Below are positions 60,085-64,000 of a DNA stretch of 64,000 nt, in pieces. The position numbers and the translations under genes were made by a program. The DNA comes from Chitinophagales bacterium (GTDB lineage Bacteria > Bacteroidota > Bacteroidia > Chitinophagales > Chitinophagaceae). The notes beneath the pieces are model-generated. The model had not been told where the DNA came from. It saw nothing but the letters and a program-made list of their open reading frames with translations, and did no database searches. The DNA lies in contig JAFLBL010000010.1 in the NCBI GenBank assembly GCA_017303855.1, positions 62,001 to 126,000 on the forward strand, in the 5' to 3' direction. How positions within the stretch are numbered: position 1 is the first letter of the stretch; each line of letters begins with the position of its first letter.

Positions 60085-60092
60085 TACCTTCG
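60085..60092 (+). promoter_or_regulatory. -7-like box (TACCTTCG) of fmt
   Basis: TAnnTTCG variant 4 bp before the fmt ATG. Confidence 0.5.
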
Positions 60093-60096
60093 CTGC

Positions 60097-61041
60097 ATGG
60101 ATAAGCTGAAAGAGTTGCGGGTCGTTTTTATGGGCACACCGGAGTTTGCTGTTGCCAGCCTGGATGCACTGGTAAAAGCAGGTTGCAATGTTGTGGGCGT
60201 GGTTACAGCACCGGATAAACCTGCCGGCCGGGGTATGCAGGTTCAGCAAAGTGCTGTAAAAAAATATGCAGTGGAGCACAACCTGCCCGTATTACAACCG
60301 GTTAAACTGAAAGACCCTGATTTTATCACGGATTTAAAAAATCTGCGGGCGGATTTGCAGATCATCGTTGCCTTCCGCATGCTGCCCGAATTGGTATGGA
60401 GTATGCCGCCCATGGGCTCACTGAATCTCCATGGCAGCCTATTACCCCGATACCGCGGTGCGGCGCCGATTAACTGGGCCGTAATGAACGGAGAAAAAGA
60501 AACGGGTGTCACCACATTCAGGCTTAAGCACGAAATTGATACGGGAAATATTCTGTTACAGGAATCCTTTCCCATCACCAGTGAAGATACGGCCGGCACC
60601 GTACATGACCGGATGAAGGATATCGGTGCCGCGTTGCTGGTTAAAACTGTCAAAGGGCTGGCGGATGGCAGCCTCACTGAAATACCACAATCGGACTTAG
60701 CGGCAACAACTATCGCTGAACTGCCACATGCTCCTAAAATCCATACGGATACCTGCAGAATCAGTTGGAGTAAACCGGCAGAACAGGTACACAACCTGGT
60801 AAGAGGCCTCAGCCCCTATCCGGGAGCCTTTACCATGCTGAATGAAAAAATGCTGAAAGTATTCCGGTCAAAGAAGGAAATCGTTTTTCCAAAAAGCACA
60901 GAAGGAGATTATGAAACCGATGGCAAGACCTACCTGAAATTTGCCTGTACTGACGGTTACCTCCACCTCCTGGAGATTCAACTGGAAGGGAAAAAAAGAA
61001 TGGAAATAACGGAGTTCCTCCGCGGTTACCGGTTTAACTAA
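60097..61041 (+). CDS. fmt: Methionyl-tRNA formyltransferase
   Basis: Formylates initiator Met-tRNA. Seen: FMGTPEFAVASLDAL at the N-terminus, VVTAPDKPAGRGMQ, and the catalytic set SLNLHGSLLPRYRGAAPINWAV (Asn, His; SLLPRYRG) at about 108-127. The C-terminal OB-like domain is complete. 314 aa, normal. It marks the return to housekeeping genes after the secreted-protein region. Confidence 0.97.
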   Translation: MDKLKELRVVFMGTPEFAVASLDALVKAGCNVVGVVTAPDKPAGRGMQVQQSAVKKYAVEHNLPVLQPVKLKDPDFITDLKNLRADLQIIVAFRMLPELVWSMPPMGSLNLHGSLLPRYRGAAPINWAVMNGEKETGVTTFRLKHEIDTGNILLQESFPITSEDTAGTVHDRMKDIGAALLVKTVKGLADGSLTEIPQSDLAATTIAELPHAPKIHTDTCRISWSKPAEQVHNLVRGLSPYPGAFTMLNEKMLKVFRSKKEIVFPKSTEGDYETDGKTYLKFACTDGYLHLLEIQLEGKKRMEITEFLRGYRFN

Positions 61042-61051
61042 AAAATAGCTT

Positions 61052-61846
61052 ATGCGTACTTCTCTCCTGTTACTATTATGTGTGGCATCCGTATCGTTAA
61101 CAGCACAGGATAACCGGAAATGGAAACCCTTGTTCAACGGCCGTAATCTGAAGGGTTGGTCCGTTAAGATCACCGGTCATGAACTGAATGATAATTTCGG
61201 CCAAACATTCCGGGTTTCGGACGGCAAACTGGTGGTTTCCTATGATGCCTACAAATCCTTTGACAACCGTTTTGGTCACCTGTTTTATAAAAAACCCTAT
61301 TCACACTACCTGCTGGCGGTAGAGTACCGTTTCACCGGCACCCAGGCCCCGGGTGGTCCTGCCTGGGCTTATAAAAACAGCGGGGTCATGCTCCATTGCC
61401 AATCCCCTGCCTCAATGAAAAAAGAGCAGGATTTTCCTGTCTCACTGGAAGATCAGTTCCTGGAAGGAGATTCTACCGGGCTAAGGCCTACCTGCAATCT
61501 CTGCACTCCCGGCACGGATGTACTTATTAATGGCAGCAAGCCCGCTGAACATTGTATAAAATCAACTTCCCCCACCTTCCGAAACGGGGAGTGGGTGCGG
61601 GCGGAAGTATTGGTGCTGGGTGATTCAGTACTTAAGCATATCGTAAACGGAGATACTGTTCTTGTGTACCAGCGGCCGGTGATTGGTGGCGGCGTGGTAA
61701 ATAACTATGATCCCTCTGTAAAAGTGGACGGGCAGCCATTGACCAGTGGCTATATTGCCCTGCAGGCAGAAAGCCATCCGGTAGAATTCAGAAAAGTGGA
61801 AATTATTGACCTCAGTAAAAAATACAGGAAACGGAAAAATCAATAA
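61052..61846 (+). CDS. Secreted DUF1080 (3-keto-disaccharide hydrolase-like) protein
   Basis: A 264-aa protein with a signal peptide (ending VSLTAQ) and one DUF1080 jelly-roll domain: WKPLFNGRNLKGWSVKITG, YLLAVEYRFTGTQAPGG, KNSGVMLHCQSP, VSLEDQFLEGD, and IALQAESHPVEFRKVEII. Members hydrolyse 3-keto-glycosides made by glucoside 3-dehydrogenases, but many are uncharacterised. It is 10 bp after fmt and convergent with the LysM gene (7-bp overlap). Confidence 0.88.
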   Translation: MRTSLLLLLCVASVSLTAQDNRKWKPLFNGRNLKGWSVKITGHELNDNFGQTFRVSDGKLVVSYDAYKSFDNRFGHLFYKKPYSHYLLAVEYRFTGTQAPGGPAWAYKNSGVMLHCQSPASMKKEQDFPVSLEDQFLEGDSTGLRPTCNLCTPGTDVLINGSKPAEHCIKSTSPTFRNGEWVRAEVLVLGDSVLKHIVNGDTVLVYQRPVIGGGVVNNYDPSVKVDGQPLTSGYIALQAESHPVEFRKVEIIDLSKKYRKRKNQ

Positions 61847-62817
61847 CTGATTTTCAAAATGAATTTTTCTGTATCAACTGCCTGGAGTACGACAGCAGCA
61901 GCATTACTGATCCGGATATTGTATCCTTCATTCTGACGGATTCCGTTCATTTCTCCCAATACTTTGGCAAATACTGTCTTATTCGTTGCGGGATTGGTCA
62001 AACGGACTACGGTACCGGGAGCTATTCCATCTGCCAGCAAATAATATTTTTCATCCTGCCAGCCACTGGTGGTTTTAAAAATGCCGGAGGTTACCGTTTC
62101 TTCTTTTGAAACAGGTGTTTTTTTGATCTGCTGTTCGAAATAAACTTTAAAGAAACCCTGACCACTATTATCAGACGGGGTAGTTATTACCGGGGCGGGC
62201 TGCACCGGTTTTTCCTCCACCACTACCTGGGGTTTTTCCACTGGGGGCTTAGACTCAGGCAGCACCGGTTTTTCATCTTTAACAGGAGCTGGCACAGGCT
62301 CTTTTACCTCGGGTTGCGCTGCCATTTCCGTGACCGGTTCAACCGGTTTCACTTTCAATGTCACCGAAGGAAACTCCTTACTCAGCAAAAAACCAATCAC
62401 CAGTTTGCCGTCCTTTTTCGCCTGATCTCCTGTCATATTGTTCCAGGCTTTCAGGCTGGAAACAGCTACCTGATTATGTTGCTTACTGATATCACTGAGT
62501 GCGGTTACAGCAGTGGGCTTAAAATAAACGGGAGTGCCGCTGTTTCCTTTCTGGGTAAAATTAGTATCGGTAAGGGGTATGCGAAGACGCTGATCGATCT
62601 GGAGGCCTTTATTGATATCCAGTTTATTAAAGCCGGCTACATGCCGTGGGTGTACATTGTACAGGCGGCCAATGGAAAAAAAACTTTCTTTGGCAACCAC
62701 CTTATGTTCCAGGTATAAACCTTTCTCTCCGGATTTCACGATAAGGTCAGGCTTCTGTGCAGCCAGTTGCAGGCAGGTAAAAATCAGGAGTAAAAAAGTG
62801 GTTACCAGTTGCTTCAT
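61840..62817 (-). CDS. Secreted LysM-domain protein
   Basis: A 325-aa protein with a signal peptide (MKQLVTTFLLLIFTCLQLAA). A LysM domain at about 35-80 (HKVVAKESFFSIGRLYNVHP, GLQIDQRLRIPL) is expected to bind peptidoglycan. A second LysM-like stretch (DISKQHNQVAVSSLKAWNN) and a long Pro/Val/Lys-rich linker follow. The C-terminal beta domain is DEKYYLLADGIAPGTVVRLTNPA to KFILKISY, resembling double-psi-barrel (RlpA-like) folds. The start at 62817 is chosen for the signal peptide. Confidence 0.85.
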   Translation of the reverse strand: MKQLVTTFLLLIFTCLQLAAQKPDLIVKSGEKGLYLEHKVVAKESFFSIGRLYNVHPRHVAGFNKLDINKGLQIDQRLRIPLTDTNFTQKGNSGTPVYFKPTAVTALSDISKQHNQVAVSSLKAWNNMTGDQAKKDGKLVIGFLLSKEFPSVTLKVKPVEPVTEMAAQPEVKEPVPAPVKDEKPVLPESKPPVEKPQVVVEEKPVQPAPVITTPSDNSGQGFFKVYFEQQIKKTPVSKEETVTSGIFKTTSGWQDEKYYLLADGIAPGTVVRLTNPATNKTVFAKVLGEMNGIRQNEGYNIRISNAAAVVLQAVDTEKFILKISY

Positions 62818-62867
62818 ACCGACAAGATTTGGCAGCAAAGATGCAGTTTTTTTGGCGTTTAACCCTG

Positions 62868-64000
62868 TTAAATATCCTTCAGAATCCGCAGCTCTTTGGG
62901 GTAATAATTATTCACCCGGCCGGGTAAAATATTTAACCAGCCAAGCGGTTTGCCCTGGAAACAGGCCAGGGCCCATCCCGGAGTCTGCCCTACAAGCTGT
63001 ATATCTTTTCGCTGCAGATAGCGAATGGCGGCTCCGTTATCCAGTTCCACCCGGCGGATACCCGGCAATACCAGACTGCTCATGGCCATTGCATGATCGG
63101 GAACCAGCTTGTCCCGCATCAGTTCCCCGGTTTTAATTCCCGAATAGAGCACTTTTGTCTGTTCCAGCAACCATACAAATTCGTTGTATAATTCCGCCGG
63201 CCAGGCATAAACTGTTTGCTGGTGCCTGATCAGCGTTTTACCCGAAACGTCCATCCATCTTCCTGTCATTTCACGATCTGCTTTACTGGCGGCATCAGGT
63301 AGTTTTCGTGGTTTTACCGGCGCAACGGAATCTCCTGTTGTCTTTCGGAAACAAGCCAGGAAAAAACCTTCCCCTTTTAGCCGGTCGGGCCAGAAACGAT
63401 ATCCCCGGTTACTGCTTTCGCTGGTGGTCTCCAGTATACCCCATGCCGGATCCACAGTTAATAAACAGTTTTCTCCGCCCAGTTCCCTCTGTATCCAATC
63501 CATGATTTGTTCATCTTCTTCCGCAGAATAAGAACAGGTTGAATATATCAAAACGCCCCCCTCTTTTAAAGCCGGCCACACATCCGCCAGGATACGTTGT
63601 TGTCGTTGCGAACACAACGCCACATTATTCAGACTCCATTCCTGTATAGCCTCCGGATCACGCCGGAATAACCCGCTGCCGCTGCAGGGAGCATCAATTA
63701 CTAATACATCAAAAAAACCGGACAGATGGGCAAAATCCTTTGGATCATTATTGGTAACAACGGCATTCTCTGCCCCCCATTTTATAATATTCTCTTTTAA
63801 CACACCCGCTCTTTGCCGGATCACTTCATTGCTCACCAACAAACTGTTAGCCGGTAATAACGATAACAGGTGAGTTGATTTGCCACCAGGTGCCGCACAA
63901 AGATCCAGTACTTTTATGCCTTCCTCCCCTTTGTTCAGTTGCAAAAAAGCCTGCTCCAGAAACATGGAAGAGGCTTCCTGTACATAGTAAGTCCCCGCAT
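62868..64000 (-). CDS. NOL1/NOP2/Sun-family RNA cytosine-C5 methyltransferase (5' end beyond window)
   Basis: Partial gene: the frame stays open to the right edge, where AGTYYVQEASSMFLEQAF precedes the SAM site, so the N-terminus is outside. Seen: DLCAAPGGKSTHLLSLL (motif I), NDPKDFAH, the catalytic DAPCSGSGLFRRDP, and YSTCSYSAEEDEQIM with the second catalytic Cys. The C-terminal ~130 residues (KVLYSGIKTGELMRDKLVPD, LPGIRRVELD) form a PUA/RsmF-C-like RNA-binding domain. Most like RsmF, which methylates 16S rRNA C1407; the exact target is uncertain. Confidence 0.92.
   Translation of the reverse strand, partial: AGTYYVQEASSMFLEQAFLQLNKGEEGIKVLDLCAAPGGKSTHLLSLLPANSLLVSNEVIRQRAGVLKENIIKWGAENAVVTNNDPKDFAHLSGFFDVLVIDAPCSGSGLFRRDPEAIQEWSLNNVALCSQRQQRILADVWPALKEGGVLIYSTCSYSAEEDEQIMDWIQRELGGENCLLTVDPAWGILETTSESSNRGYRFWPDRLKGEGFFLACFRKTTGDSVAPVKPRKLPDAASKADREMTGRWMDVSGKTLIRHQQTVYAWPAELYNEFVWLLEQTKVLYSGIKTGELMRDKLVPDHAMAMSSLVLPGIRRVELDNGAAIRYLQRKDIQLVGQTPGWALACFQGKPLGWLNILPGRVNNYYPKELRILKDI

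Overview
The window looks like chromosome of a Bacteroidota bacterium, most probably a Chitinophagaceae-like member. The basis is: (i) the Bacteroidota -7 promoter element TAnnTTTG in front of many genes and no Shine-Dalgarno-like leaders; (ii) many secreted proteins with short signal peptides ending in AQ; (iii) histidine kinases of the 7TM-DISM and periplasmic-TPR types; (iv) a gene set including LolA, KdsA, FtsK, SDR-type threonine dehydrogenase, kynureninase and ExbB/ExbD. The genus assignment is inference. No transposase, integrase, phage gene, rRNA gene or CRISPR array was seen.

Layout. 0-9.6 kb: a lipoprotein alpha-amylase, an NAD(P)-binding protein, priA, plsC, a DUF4258 protein, mtaB, two tRNA-Val genes (GAC and TAC), tag, and the N-degron pair clpS-aat. 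9.6-18.2 kb: an esterase, a receiver-only response regulator, valS, a PAP2 phosphatase, a large HEXXH/propeller/barrel outer-membrane protein, msrC and acylphosphatase. 18.3-20.8 kb: a lipoprotein and a compact 7TM / histidine kinase / receiver-only signalling locus. 20.8-31.8 kb: threonine dehydrogenase, kdsA, lolA, ftsK, a 7TM-DISM histidine kinase, DUF423, aroK, glutaryl-CoA dehydrogenase and pyrF. 31.8-46.5 kb: kynU-SDR, a glycerophosphodiesterase with paiB, mrp, hydroxyacyl-CoA dehydrogenase, yigZ, ribD, prmC, ExbD/ExbB, an SPFH protein, pepT and slyD. 60-64 kb: fmt, a DUF1080 protein, a LysM protein and a 5'-truncated NOL1/NOP2/Sun RNA methyltransferase.

The accessory part is 46.7-60.0 kb. 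A TPR histidine kinase and LuxR-type regulator operon is divergent from a one-directional run of eleven genes. These encode an astacin-like protease, four large or mid-sized secreted proteins of unknown function (one Hcp-like with a Sec signal peptide), a secreted Lys/Thr-rich repeat protein, two tandem SET-domain proteins, an M48 lipoprotein protease, a small Ig-like secreted protein and a second astacin. Five promoters here, including that of the kinase operon itself, carry a 16-bp inverted repeat TCCY-N8-RGGA whose edge lies 22-23 bp upstream of a TAnnTTTA-like -7 box. I infer a self-regulated regulon of secreted proteins driven by the adjacent two-component system. This is the best candidate for an undescribed system in the window.

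A second genome-scale oddity is a family of degenerate 7-8-bp tandem repeat arrays, at least twelve in the first 43 kb. Each has its own unit, and most start exactly at or inside a stop codon. None was seen in the 46-64 kb part.
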